Assembly: GCF_032452875.1 (NCBI RefSeq)
Contig: NC_083876.1
Span: 23,906,001 to 23,970,000, forward strand
From: Bos javanicus
Taxonomy: Eukaryota; Chordata; Mammalia; Artiodactyla; Bovidae
Length of the DNA stretch: 64,000 bases
Direction: 5' to 3'
In this document: in pieces, positions 34,711 through 45,316 of the stretch
Layout of the letters: each line of letters opens with the position of its first letter
How positions within the stretch are numbered: the first letter of the stretch is position 1
Notes under the pieces: model-generated
Databases searched by the model: none
What the model was told of the DNA's origin: nothing
The model's input: the letters and a program-made list of their open reading frames with translations, nothing else
Position numbers and translations under genes: made by a program

Positions 34711-36252
34711 AAATTGGTTTGAAGCAGAATCCAAGCCAAGTAAGCCTAGAGAACACTGAGTCACCATTCCGTGGAGAACTTGCTCTGTGTTAGGGGTTCT
34801 TATACTTGCCCAGTCTTGAAGTGCAGCTGCACAATAAGAATGAGAATGAATTACAGTCTCTCCACTGGGAAAATTCTCAGAGGCGTTTCCTTAAATGGTA
34901 TTGTTATGGTTTCTGGCCCAACAGCTCTGTGAAGCCAGTTTCTTATGACTGAACTGCATAATTGAGAATCTCTTTCAAAAGACATTCATTCAGCCTCCCA
35001 TACAATGCATTCTTTATAAAGTTTTGCTGTCAACTTAGCGCTGACCTGGGGAAACTAGACTAGGAAGGGTGTTATTTTACCACACAGATATACTCAGTTT
35101 CACAGGGAAAGACCAGTTAGTGACCATTTTGCCAGAGTGTGGAGGTTAACGGTAAGAACAGAGACTATTACAGCTTCTTCTACTGGTACTACTATTCTTG
35201 ATGCAAGTCAGAGAGCAAAACAGGCCCAGGTGATGTGCCAATTCATCAAGTCAATTTGGAAGCAGGAGATCTCTCTGGACTTCACCATTAAACACCCAAA
35301 CTTTCTGATTGTCTCCTTTTTTTTTTTTTTTGATTGTCTCCTAAACAATAGTGGGGAGCTCTAAATCGGCTCAACTAAATTCTCTTTAAAATATATTTCT
35401 ACCCATTGAATGAGGATAGAAAATAAAATTTTGTAAATTCAAAAATATTGCATGTGTGATATAAAACATATATGGAAATATGGCAATTTCAGTTTTCTAT
35501 CAAATCATAACTAACCTGCACCTAAGGAATAGGGCACACTAACAAATCAAGTTAATTATTTATATTTAATTTAATAAGGGTAAAAGGTTGAAAAGATTTC
35601 TTGCCTTTGAGTGATGTATCTTGAGATGCTTTTTAACATGTGAGCATTATATGTAAGATGATATTTACTTGCTCTCAGGTAAGGAGACTGATGCTGAGTT
35701 ATATAGACTGGTAGGACAGGATTATAAAGTCTATGTATATAACACTATACATTATAGAGGAACAGAGAGCCTTTGAAGACCCAACTAAATGACACAGTAT
35801 GGATATCTGACATGACAGATCTTGTATCTGACTATTTCAGGAAGAAATAATCAGTACTTTGGCCATTCCTAAATTTCTGTCATTTTATATATAATACATA
35901 AAATCTGATTAGTCCAAACTAGTTCTTATCCCTGTACTGTAGATGCAAAGAAGTTTGTGGGTGTGAATTTTCTGACATCTACCTTTGGAAAGCAGGACTC
36001 ATAGTGTGAGGAATTACAAAAATAAATAGAGGTATTCAAAGGAGTTGGCCAACCACAGATGAATGTCCACTCAATAGCAGATTGGGGGAATAGATGAAGT
36101 GGATTTTTAAGGCAAGATGAAATTTCATCTGGAAATATTACATTTAAATGTTAGGTTGAATAGATAGGAAGACATACTTAATAGACTCTTTGGAACCAAG
36201 GTGTGATGTCCGAACAACAGGTATTATTGTCATTGTTTACTCTCTAAGTAAA
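34711..36252. other. Unassigned spacer
   Basis: No gene or interspersed repeat recognised apart from the poly(T) flanked by direct repeats at 35306-35342. Confidence 0.4.
35306..35342 (-). repeat. Poly(T) flanked by a 12-bp direct repeat
   Basis: TGATTGTCTCCT at 35306-35317 and 35331-35342 flank 13 T residues. This looks like a target duplication around a bare poly(A) insertion on the reverse strand, or a slippage duplication. Confidence 0.7.
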
Positions 36253-36408
36253 TGGACTCTTTGAGACCCCATGGACTGTAGCCTGCCAGGCTTTCTTTGT
36301 CCATGGGATTCCATTTCCTTCTCCAGGGGATCTTTCCCAACCAGGGATTGAACCTATATCTTTTGCCTGGCAGGTGGATTCTTCACTGCTGAGCCACTAG
36401 GGAAGCCC
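36253..36408 (-). repeat. Bov-tA SINE, internally deleted
   Basis: Reverse copy missing the CAGGCAAGAATACTGGAGTGG block: GGGATTCC is joined directly to ATTTCCTTCTCC. Head complement ends at GGGAAGCCC. Confidence 0.9.
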
Positions 36409-36557
36409 TGAAGTACAGATATAGAGTGAAAATATTTGTATATAATCTACAAATGTTGAAGATAAAACGTTGCAGATAAAGCTGCCTAGAAAATGATGGA
36501 AAAAAAAGGCGGGGGGCAGGGGAAGAGTGGGGTGAAGGTGTGGGGAGCTAATAGAAT

Positions 36558-37143
36558 AAATGCTGGAGAGGGTGTGGAGAAAAGGGAACCCTCTTACACT
36601 GTTGGTGGGAATGCAAACTAGTACAGCCACTATGGAGAACAGTGTGGAGATTCCTTAAAAAACTGGAAATAGAACTGCCTTATGATCCAGCAACCCCACT
36701 GCTGGGCATACACACTGAGGAAACCAGAAGGGAAAGAGACACGTGTACCCCAATGTTCATCGCAGCACTGTTTATAATAGCCAAGACATGGAAGCAACCT
36801 AGATGTCCATCAGCAGATGAATGGATAAAGAAAGCTGTGGTACATATACACAATGGAGTATTACTCAGCCATTAAAAAGAATACATTTGAATCAGTTCTA
36901 ATGAGGTGGATGAAACTGGAGCCTATTATACAGAGTGAAGTAAGCCAGAAGGAAAAACATAAATACAGTATTCTAACGCATATATATGGAATTTAGAAAG
37001 ATGGTAACAATAACCCTGTGTACGAGACAGCAAAAGAGACACTGATGTATAGAACAGTCTTATGGACTCTGTGGGAGAGGGAGAGGGTGGGAAGATTTGG
37101 GAGAATGACATTGTAACATGTAAAATATCATGTAAGAAACGAG
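36558..37143 (+). mobile_element. L1 LINE fragment (ORF2 C-terminus and 3' UTR start)
   Basis: About 586 bp closely matching the end of the full-length L1 in this window (from AAATGCTGGAGAGGGTGTGG, compare 28486). It encodes LEIELPYDPATPLLGI-like C-terminal ORF2 sequence. It stops in the 3' UTR around AATATCATGTAAGAAACGA without the last 200 bp or poly(A), so both ends are truncated. Confidence 0.93.
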
Positions 37144-37890
37144 AACTCTTGTAGAAGAGTTGCTCCCAAAAGAAATTTAGCAATTAGTAAGAACAGTTTC
37201 ACAATGGAGAGAACAGAACTCAACTTCCTTTGGAAGAATATAGGGAATATTAAGAGATAAGGAGTTCTGCAAGGAAGAAGAGAAAAAGTTTTACATTACC
37301 CCTGATTGTCTGAGGAGTTTTTCGGACCCTACACACGATTCAGAGGAAAGGACGTGGGCATTAGCTGAATGGCCACTAGCAGGCCCACTGCACTATTCAG
37401 AATGACAGCACAGGCAAAGATCTTAACAGCAGATTTAAAGAATTCACACCCCAGGTCCACATGGTTTAATACTGTTAACAGACATGAATTGTGTTTTACA
37501 CAAGGGTTTTGTCTCTATAATTTCTTCTCTTCAAGTGTGTGTGTTGTTGTTGTTGTTTAATGTGAATTACATTCACCTGCAAAAAAAAAAAAAAATGATT
37601 GAATGAACTGAGTTGGTCTAAAGAACACAACTGCTATTGAGGAGGAGACACAATAAACTCTACAAGCTTGTTCTGCTTCTTCATTAAGAAACAAATGGCA
37701 TCAGAAATTACAGCCTCAGTTACAAAGCCCTTGAACATGGCTAATTAACAGATCCTTCTTGGGGGCCTAGGAATGAGCATGCTAGTCATGGAGCCCTTTA
37801 CATGTATTCAGGCCTCTTCAACTCCTGCTAGTTTACGGGTTTATCTGGCCCTTTGTTGCATGCATTTCTAGTAGTTTTGGAATTTCTGTC
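37144..37890. other. Unassigned spacer with short tandem tracts
   Basis: (GTT)n at about 37543-37557 and an A-run at 37581-37595. No gene recognised. Confidence 0.4.
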
Positions 37891-38105
37891 ACTTTCCCAG
37901 GTGGTGCTAGTGTTGAAGAACCCACCTGTCATTGCAGGAGACATAAGAGACATGATTTCAGTCCCTGGGTTGGGAAGATCCCCTGGAAGAGGGCATGGCA
38001 ACCCACTCCAGTATTCTAGCCAGGAGAATCCCATGGACAGAGGAGCCTGGCGGGCTACAGTCCATAGGGTGTCAGAGTCAGAGACGACTGAAGTGACTTA
38101 GCACT
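37891..38105 (+). repeat. Bov-tA SINE
   Basis: Forward copy with TTTCCCAGGTGGTGCTAG head and full body to GACTGAAGTGACTTAGCAC. Confidence 0.92.
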
Positions 38106-38210
38106 CAGTCACATGCTTATTACCAGACCCACCTTTCTCTGGGACCAACCCTAACACCAGGAAGTATGGGTTCCTAAGGGCCCTTATCTACTGAAAATGT
38201 AATTGGCAAC

Positions 38211-38440
38211 ATGCATACATGCATGCTCAGTCACTTTAGTCATGTCTGACTCTTTGCACCCCTGTGGATTGTAGTCTGCCAGGCTTCTCTGTCCATGGAA
38301 TTCTCCAGGCAAGAATACTGGAGTGAGCTACCATTTCCTCCTTTAGGGAACTTTCCCAAACCAGGGGTCGAACCTGAGTCTCTTATGAATCCTGCATTGG
38401 CAGGCGGGTTCTTTACCACTAGCGTCACTGGGAAGCCCCC
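38211..38440 (-). repeat. Bov-tA SINE with TSD
   Basis: Reverse copy. ATTGGCAAC (38202-38210) and ATTGTCAAC (38441-38449) form a 9-bp duplication with one mismatch. The left end carries an ATGCATACATGCATG tail. Confidence 0.92.
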
Positions 38441-38449
38441 ATTGTCAAC

Positions 38450-39120
38450 GTAGCCATAGCTATTTGATCCAAGGATGGATTCCAGAAACTGGGGTATACC
38501 ATAAAACCTTACATTTCCTGCCTCCCCTGTTTTTAATGCAAGCGCCTGACTTAAGCTTTGGTTCCTGAAGTATCCACTTCAAAGACACTTTCTAGAATAA
38601 ACACATTGGCAGCCATAGGACTAGATAAAGAGCCAGGCCACCTCCTCCTACTAAGATCCCTTTGTTTTAAAGATCTTTGTTGATTTCAATAAGTGACTAA
38701 TTGGACCACTTGTTTTTTTCTCTTCTCAAACTTTAAATTCCAACTCCTATATTTTAAATATTCTTCAATAAAGTATATATCCCTGAAACCCTAGGCCCCC
38801 ATCCTTGACCCAATAAGAGCAGTTCTCCAGGTCCATTCTCTCTCTTTCTCTTCCTCTATCCTTCAAAGGACTTCACCATGAGGCCCAGGGGTGCCATGTG
38901 CTCTCCAGGAACCATGGATAATAAATCTCCCCTCCCCCCAAACTTTCCTGATGGTTATTGCTGAAGGGCCTCTTACAGTAGTAAGAAGAACCACAGGGCT
39001 GGTCCAGCCACACTGGTTATTGGTTTTTGATAGGCTGGGTTCCATACAAAACACCTGGTCAATCAGGAGGAGGACTGGAGAGCCTGAGAGTTTGTTAAGC
39101 TGAGTTCATTAAATGGCACA
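38450..39120 (+). repeat. Possible ERV LTR
   Basis: The layout resembles a gamma-type LTR: a CT-rich tract TCTCTCTCTTTCTCTTCCTC (about 38838), a GGACTTCACCATGAGGCCC block, and an AATAAA (38930) followed by CTCCCCTCCCCCC and GGTTATTGCTGAAGGGCC. I could not find convincing TG...CA ends or a target duplication, so boundaries are soft. It could also be an unrelated CT-rich sequence. Confidence 0.4.
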
Positions 39121-39359
39121 AAACGTGTATAATCTCCTGCTCCTGGGTTTCTGGATCTGCCTTCTTCCTTTTTTTGCATCCTAATTTTTCTTTTGATTTT
39201 GTAAGAGATGTCCACCATCTTCCAACAAATTCCCCACTTTTGCTTATGCTAGTCAGAATTGGATCCAGTTGCTCCCAACCAAAAGAATTTAAAGAATGCT
39301 CTTAAAATTCAAATGACTTGACGTTAAAGAAAGGCACATTTCTTGGAGACTGCATGGTA

Positions 39360-39575
39360 GCATTTGCGGTCTCTGGTTTTCCTAGGAAGCTTCTGGCAGT
39401 GCTTGTGTGCTGCCCCATCAGAGCACCTAACCATATCCTATACTTTGTCTGTTTCACTGTCAGCTTCTCCAGGAGACTGTGAGCCTCACGGAGGTAGTGA
39501 TTTGCACATCAGTGAATCCCACGTAATCAGCTCAGAGCCTGACATTTCATAGTTGTGCCGATATTGAGTGAAAGA
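39360..39575 (+). repeat. L2/MIR-type terminal fragment
   Basis: CTGTCTGTTTCACTGTCAGC...CCAGGAGACTGTGAGC, then CAGAGCCTGACATTTCATAG and ATTGAGTGAAAGAG follow the order of the common LINE2/MIR 3' terminal region. Confidence 0.5.
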
Positions 39576-39581
39576 GTTAGT

Positions 39582-39605
39582 AGGTACCTAGATATCTAGG
39601 TACCT
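39582..39605. repeat. 24-bp perfect palindrome
   Basis: The 24 bases starting AGGTACCTAGAT read identically on both strands with no spacer. It contains GGTACC twice and GATATC at the centre. Confidence 0.95.
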
Positions 39606-39771
39606 CATCATCCTTACCATGGTCCATTTAGCCAAAGTGGGTAATTCATTTTGTATTACCACCAGATAACTGATAATATTATTCTCTTTTGATATATTGT
39701 AGGGCTTCCCGTTTATACTGACATATAATTTTCTTCTACTAAATCTTAAACCTACGGCAATTCCATCGTTT

Positions 39772-40206
39772 TGTCGGGGGAGTTTGCAATTTCCTCGGTT
39801 CTGTCTCATCGCAACAAAAATTTGAAGCAACAGATGGACCGATGTTACAGCCCCATGTAATTTCCTAGGATGGACCAGTGTTATAGCTCCATGTAACAGC
39901 TCAGTTTTATTTAGAAAGCAAAGGAAATACACCCTCAAGGCGTGAGGGTGGGCTGACCCAAAAGACGCAAAGAGAAGAGAAGCCCCTGGTTCAATTTTGG
40001 CTCCTCTTTTTATGTGTTTTTTTTTTTCTCCTCTCCCTGAGCCTGCCCTATATAAACTGTGCTAGCCAGGAGGGCTGTTTGTTTTACTTGAGGTCCTCAC
40101 TCCGGTCCTCAGATCTTTCTTTGTTCTGTTTTCATGGGCTTTTCCCTTCTTTGTCTTTTAGCCACCACCATTTTGGACTCCTTTTTCCTGTTCTAACTAC
40201 CTAACA
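39772..40206 (-). mobile_element. ERV1-like solo LTR
   Basis: On the reverse strand the element starts TGTTAGGTAGTTAGAAC at 40206 and ends ...CTCCCCCGACA at 39772, giving TG...CA ends and 435 bp. A TATA-like ACATAAAAAGAGGAG (about 40010-40024) precedes a polyadenylation signal AATAAA (about 39911). Flanks GTTT (39768-39771) and GCTT (40207-40210) would be a 4-bp duplication with one mismatch, as for class I ERVs. No internal retroviral genes are present. The open frame on the reverse strand across 39588-39938 is probably incidental. Confidence 0.7.
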
Positions 40207-40210
40207 GCTT

Positions 40211-40482
40211 TATAGGGCTAAATTCATCCTGAACTCATGAGCATAAGATCATGACTTTACTTGGAAACTGAGTTTCAAACATGAAAAATGAAGAAAATGA
40301 AGTGCTGACTGACAAAAAAATAACAAAAATGTAACTTGCAAGGAATTACTAACAGCTGACCCAACAGATTATTCATTCATGTGAGAAAGAGAAGAGATCC
40401 CTTTCCAGCTGAGCCTCTCATTCAATGGAAAGCCAGTAGTCATCTGTTGGTGGACATCTAGTGAAGCAAGTATAATAATCTA
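40211..40482. other. Unassigned spacer
   Basis: Nothing recognised. Confidence 0.4.
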
Positions 40483-40690
40483 ATGTTAGTCTTTCAGTTG
40501 TGTCTTACTCTTTGTGACTCCAGGGATTGTAGCCCACCAGGCTCCTCTGTCCATGGGATTTTCCAGGCAAGAATACTGGAGTGGGTGGTTGCTATTTTCT
40601 TCTCTAGGGAATCTTCCTGACCCAGGGATTGAACCTAGGTCTCCTGCATTGCTGACAGATTCTTTATGTCTGAGCCAGCAGGGAATCCCC
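40483..40690 (-). repeat. Bov-tA SINE
   Basis: Complete reverse copy from ATGTTAGTCTTTCAGTTG to the head complement GGGAATCCCC. Confidence 0.92.
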
Positions 40691-40794
40691 AAGTGAAGTG
40701 AGAGCAGTTTGCAAAGCATTAGAAGCAGAAACCTCACATTCTGGGCTTAACTCAAAGGACAAAGGGAGGTTAATGTCTGGTGAGTGATCCAAGT

Positions 40795-40831
40795 CTAGTT
40801 TAAAACAGCTACAAGTCGAATTTTAAACTAG
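40795..40831. repeat. 11-bp inverted repeat
   Basis: CTAGTTTAAAA (40795-40805) and TTTTAAACTAG (40821-40831) are exact reverse complements with a 15-base loop, a few bases before a BovB 3' end. Confidence 0.9.
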
Positions 40832-40834
40832 TTT

Positions 40835-41026
40835 TCAGATCAGATCAGATCAGTCGCTCAGTTGTGTCCAACTCTCTGTGACCCCATGAATCGCAGCACG
40901 CCAGGCCTCCCTGTCCATCACCAACACCCGAAGTTCGCTCAGACTCACCTCCATCGAGTCAGTGATGCCATCCAGCCATCTCATCCTCTGTTGTCCCCTT
41001 CTCCTCCTGCCCCCAATCCCTCCCAG
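40835..41026 (-). mobile_element. BovB LINE, extreme 3' end
   Basis: Reverse, strongly 5'-truncated copy of about 190 bp, ending near CCCCCAATCCCTCCCAGC. Its tail at the left is (AGATC)n instead of the usual CTGAA repeats. Confidence 0.9.
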
Positions 41027-41877
41027 CTATGCACAGGCCTGTACTATAATTAACAGGATTCTTTGAAAAATAAGAATGACTTTCTCATCACCCCCAGGCG
41101 AAGGGCTGGGAGCAGTAAAAAGTACATCTTGGAAAGACATCTTGAAAACAAGATGTTGGAGTACTGATGTGACTGATGGAAAACCGTTAGCGACTGTTAA
41201 CATAACCAGAGCCTTGAAGGAACTGCTGAGAAAGGGCATCACTAGCCAAAGGCTAAACAGTCATGAAAGGCTTGAAGGTTTGACATTGAGGACTGTGATA
41301 GTAAAGAACAGATATCTCTAGAGTACGGATAAGGAAGTAGAAGTTAACAATAAAAGTCATGCAAGGATTAGGATCTGGGCTTTTGCCTGTGAATGGCATC
41401 AGCCCCCTGATTCCCACTTTATTTCTGGGTCTTCTTTTTCTTTATTCTTCTGTGGCACCACTCCCTCAGGTCAGTTCGTTGTTGGGCTGGTCCTGATATG
41501 TATAAACATCTGACCCAAGAATTGGGGTTCTGAATGTGGGTCCTGGTAATTGCTTTACAACTGGTTTTCTGGGGAAAAGAACCCATAAAAAACAAACAAA
41601 CAAATACCCTGGTTGTCGCATTTGCTGATTTCCATGGTGTACATTGTTTCTAACATGCCCAATTTCCAGATACCAGTATGATATCAAGTAGCTCACACAA
41701 TTCCTGAAAATTTATCAGTTGATAAATTTATCAGCTCTCAGGAGCTGGTGCAGGTGAACTCCAACACACCACTGATTCTCTTCCTTGGAGGGTGTTTATC
41801 ACATACCCTTGTCCATTTACTGACACAGGCATACTTATATGCATCTACTAAACTAACACCTATGAAGTAAGTGTCTT
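41027..41877. other. Unassigned spacer
   Basis: An (AAAC)n-like tract at about 41586-41604. The TTTATCAGTTGATAAATTTATCAG stretch near 41709 holds small inverted repeats. No gene recognised; the 81-codon frame from 41076 has no identifiable family. Confidence 0.4.
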
Positions 41878-41996
41878 GGACTTCTCTGGTAGCCCAGCTG
41901 GCAAAGAATCTGCCGCAATGCAAGATCCTCCAGTTCAATTCCTGGGTCGGGAAGTTCCCCTGGAGAAGGGATAGGCTCCCCACTCCAGTATTCTTG
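41878..41996 (+). repeat. Bov-tA SINE, first unit of a dimer
   Basis: Forward Bov-tA cut at CCAGTATTCTTG and joined directly to the head of a second Bov-tA at about 41997. Confidence 0.9.
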
Positions 41997-42205
41997 GGCT
42001 TCCCTGGTGACTCAGATGGTAAAGAATCCGCTTGCAATGTGGGAGACCTGAGTTCAGCCCCCAGGGTTGGGAAGATCCCCTGGAGGAGGGCACGGCAACC
42101 CACTCCAGTGTTCTTGCCTGGAGAATCCCCATTGACAGAGAAGCCTGGCGGGCTACATTCCAGGGGCTCACACAGAGTTGGACACGACTGAATTACTAAA
42201 CTAAG
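41997..42205 (+). repeat. Bov-tA SINE, second unit of a dimer
   Basis: Complete forward unit starting GGCTTCCCTGGTGACTCAG with no spacer after the first. Dimers with the CCAGTATTCTTG/GGCTTCC junction are, from memory, a recurring class in bovid genomes, so the two probably moved together. Confidence 0.92.
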
Positions 42206-42389
42206 CATGTGAAGTGTCTTATGACAGAAATGGGAGGTAAAAAGACTAACTCTACCCTCTAAGGGTTAATAGTCTAACAGAGACAATTTTTTTAAAAAAC
42301 AAGTACAGGTACTATTAGAGGTACAGTCTAAATGGGCCACAAACAGGAAAGTACTTAAATCTGTATGAGGAGGCAAAGGAATATAACAT

Positions 42390-42600
42390 TAACTATTTAG
42401 CCATTTAATGAGTATGCTTTCAAAAATGAATATATACCAGGAACTGCTAAGCATTTGATCACACGGAGGAAATTAGTTACTTCTAGAGAGACCTTCACAC
42501 AATAGCAGGAAAGATAAGGAAGCAAATGATCAGACTCTGGCATAATTACAATAAGTACAATTACAGAAGTGGATGCTAGAAAGAAGGATGGCGTATAAAA
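42390..42600 (+). repeat. Possible L2 fragment
   Basis: ACCAGGAACTGCTAAGCATTTG, then a phrase like GATAAGGAAGCAAATGATCAGA, resembles diverged L2. Weak. Confidence 0.35.
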
Positions 42601-42840
42601 AGCATAAAATCTACACTACTTAGTGTAGGCCACAAGACCCCAGTCACAAGGCCCATTTATGTTCGTCTATACTCATTTCTGACATATCATGTAATCTATG
42701 CTCTAATCTAAGCGTCTTGAAGATGCTCAGATGCCTCTAAAATGCTCATTTCCTGCCATTGAAACTTAGGCTTTCTTCTTCTAGATTCAAATGATCCTGA
42801 GTATTTCCATATAACTTTTTTGAAGGGAAATATACTAGAG

Positions 42841-43071
42841 CTCGGGGGTTTTCCTGGTGTCTCAGGCAGTAAAGAATCTGCCTGCAATGAAGGAGATCCA
42901 GATTCAAACCCTGGGTCAGGAAGATATCCTGGAGAAAGAAATGGCAACCCAATCCAGTATTCTTGCCTGGAGAATTCCATGGATAGCGAAGCCTGGTGGG
43001 TTGCAGTCCATGGGGTCGCAAAGAGTTGGACATAACTAAATGACTAACACACACACACAAACACACACACT
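42841..43071 (+). repeat. Bov-tA SINE with (CA)n tail
   Basis: Complete forward copy whose tail is ACACACACACACAAACACACACAC. Flanked by TACTAGA (42833-42839 and 43072-43078). Confidence 0.93.
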
Positions 43072-43078
43072 TACTAGA

Positions 43079-43744
43079 ACACTCTTTATTGTTTTGTTAG
43101 ACACCACAGGGAGCAAGGAACCTTCTTTTCACCACCTACCATCCCCACCTATATTTCTACTTGTATCCATCTTTGGAAAATTAGACCCTAAGGGTATGCC
43201 TTACCATCTTTTATTTAGTCTTTTTTGAAAAAATATTCTCCAAGATTTCCAAAAGCCGAGGAAAAATTATGCTTTTGTTGTTGTCATTATTATTCCATTT
43301 GTAATCTTTTATCTTTCACCATTCCAAAATGTACATATTTTAGAATAAACTAAAATTAGTTCCAGATAACAAGAATTTGTCCAGGGCCTATGATATCCAG
43401 ATTTGTACAGGGTATCATGAAATTTAATAAAGCAATTAATAAAGTTCAATAAAGATGAAAAGTATACAAAAATAAGCAACCCAAATATAATTCTAGAGGT
43501 GAAGATATGTGATATAAGCAAGATAAAGAGGTATGTCTCTGGGCATGAAGTAAAATGTCGATGGGTGAGTTGGCATTAGTCAGATAGTGTAGCATTTTGA
43601 TTGATAGTGGAAAGGTAGGAGGCTTCTCTCATTGGGAGAATAGGATGAACAGAGAACATGCAGGGGAGAGAGAAGGAGGGTGATCTCTCTGAGAAGTCTG
43701 TCAGGGAACAAGGAATCACAGGCCACTGTAAGGTAAGGGGAGCG
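43079..43744. other. Unassigned spacer
   Basis: Nothing recognised beyond AT-rich DNA. Confidence 0.4.
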
Positions 43745-43890
43745 GACAGGGCCACAGCATAGTGGTTAAGAAGTTCGGCTCTATAGCCAAGTAGCTTGAG
43801 ATAGAGTCTCCGAGGCGTATGAACAGAGGACTTACACTTCAGGCTGCCACTTCTCAAAGATCATAAGGGATAATATTTCACTTAATTAAA
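43745..43890 (+). repeat. MIR SINE fragment
   Basis: GGCCACAGCATAGTGGTTAAGAAG...GGCTCTATAGCC corresponds to the MIR tRNA-like start (AGTGTAGTGGTTAAGAGC in the family). GCTGCCACTTCTCAAAG may correspond to the next block. Confidence 0.6.
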
Positions 43891-44411
43891 TTTCAAAGCG
43901 AGTGGTGGTTATATTTTCTGTTCGTCTCTCCGTCTTTTAAAATATAAGTTGCTACATTCACCTAAACAAAAACAGTTGGTGATCAATTTAAAGACATACG
44001 GCACAGACATTTGACCCTCCAAGTGTGACTTTTTTTCCAATTGTGGTATTTTCTTTCCTGAAATTCAATGTTTAAAGCTCTCAGTGGAAGCATTTCTAAA
44101 ATATAAATGATGACGGCAGTGGAGAAAAATAAACATACTGATTACTGAGCTTAACTATAAGAGCAAATGAGTTCTGGTGGGGTATGGATTGTGTGACGAC
44201 ATGCAACCTAGTCATGAGGTCAAGAGGCCATGACGTCAAAGCCACCCTTACTTGTCTGAAGAGTCACTGGCTGCCTAGGCAATGCTCCTGTAGGGACAAC
44301 AGAAAAGATGCCTGTCACTCAAAACAACTCCCCTGTCTATAGGCTGACTTCAGATGTCTTTAAAATTTCTCTACAAAGAGGACTTTTAAGTGAAGATACT
44401 CTGTGTGATGT
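43891..44411. other. Unassigned spacer with CRE- and X-box-like motifs
   Basis: No gene or repeat recognised. See the regulatory candidate at 44231-44284. Confidence 0.4.
44231..44284. promoter_or_regulatory. CRE palindrome plus RFX/X-box-like motif
   Basis: TGACGTCA, a full cAMP-response-element palindrome, lies at 44231-44238. About 33 bp on is CTGCCTAGGCAATG (44271-44284), close to the inverted-repeat X-box bound by RFX proteins. The segment is outside any repeat I recognise. There is no evidence of a promoter or transcript; chance occurrence is possible. Confidence 0.3.
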
Positions 44412-44626
44412 GGGCTTCCCAGGTGGCACTAGTGGTAAAGAACCTGCCTGCCAATGCAGGAGATACTAAGAGAGGTGGTTTGATCCCTGGGTCAGGAAGA
44501 TCCCCTGAAGAAGGGCATGCAACCCACTCCAGTATTCTTGCCTGGAGAATCCCATGGACAGAGGAGGCCGGGAGGCTACAGTCCATGGGATCACAAAGAG
44601 TCGGATACAACTGAAGAGACTTAGCA
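44412..44626 (+). repeat. Bov-tA SINE
   Basis: Complete forward copy with GGTTTGATCC and a body ending GACTGAAGAGACTTAGCACACAC-like. Confidence 0.93.
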
Positions 44627-45299
44627 CACACATGTGCACTCTGCACAATATAAGGAGTTGGTTTACATTTACTTGAAGATACAAATGAATGAGGTTGTTT
44701 CAGTCGTGCCAGTCTCATGAGTGTTCATTTTTTATCTAATGAGATCATCTGACCACATATCACAGCACTCTTTTCCCAGGGTGAGTTTGCATAGTATATT
44801 TATATACTCTGTATGGTGTGGAATAGCAGGATTCACTCTGGATCACTTATTTACTTACGTAAATAACTTACTGAGGTACATTAGCAAATGCAGCTTCGGT
44901 TTTTCCTACCACTCTTCATGATAGAATTTGTGTTTTGAGTAACATTTAAATTGCAACCCCTTCCATGCCTTCTGATTTAAAAAAATTTTTTTTTTAATTT
45001 ACAATTCTAAAGAGTATAGTCTCTGATATTTAATAAGTGCCGTTTCTTAGATATCAAGGGCTTCATGCCATTTTAGGAAGAGAAAACATCATACGAGAAG
45101 CAGTTAAAATGGAATTACTTTTAGATTCTATATCTATTGCTGTAAAAGATAGTTACAGTTATTATCTAAAAACCACACAGCTTTCAAACAGATTCCATCT
45201 GGAACTGTGAGCAATTTCCTCCAGGCAAAAGAAATGAGGGGACAATTTAACAGAAGCAGCAGAAGGAAAACAAGGAAAGTTATTATAACAATAACACAT
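44627..45299. other. Unassigned spacer
   Basis: AT-rich; A/T runs near 44978-44998. No gene recognised. Confidence 0.4.
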
Positions 45300-45316
45300 G
45301 CATGTCCGTCAATTTG

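Noticed and set aside
39588..39938. 116-codon reverse frame with basic residues
   Set aside because: It runs across the LTR 3' end and flanking sequence without any recognisable domain. More likely an incidental frame than a gene.
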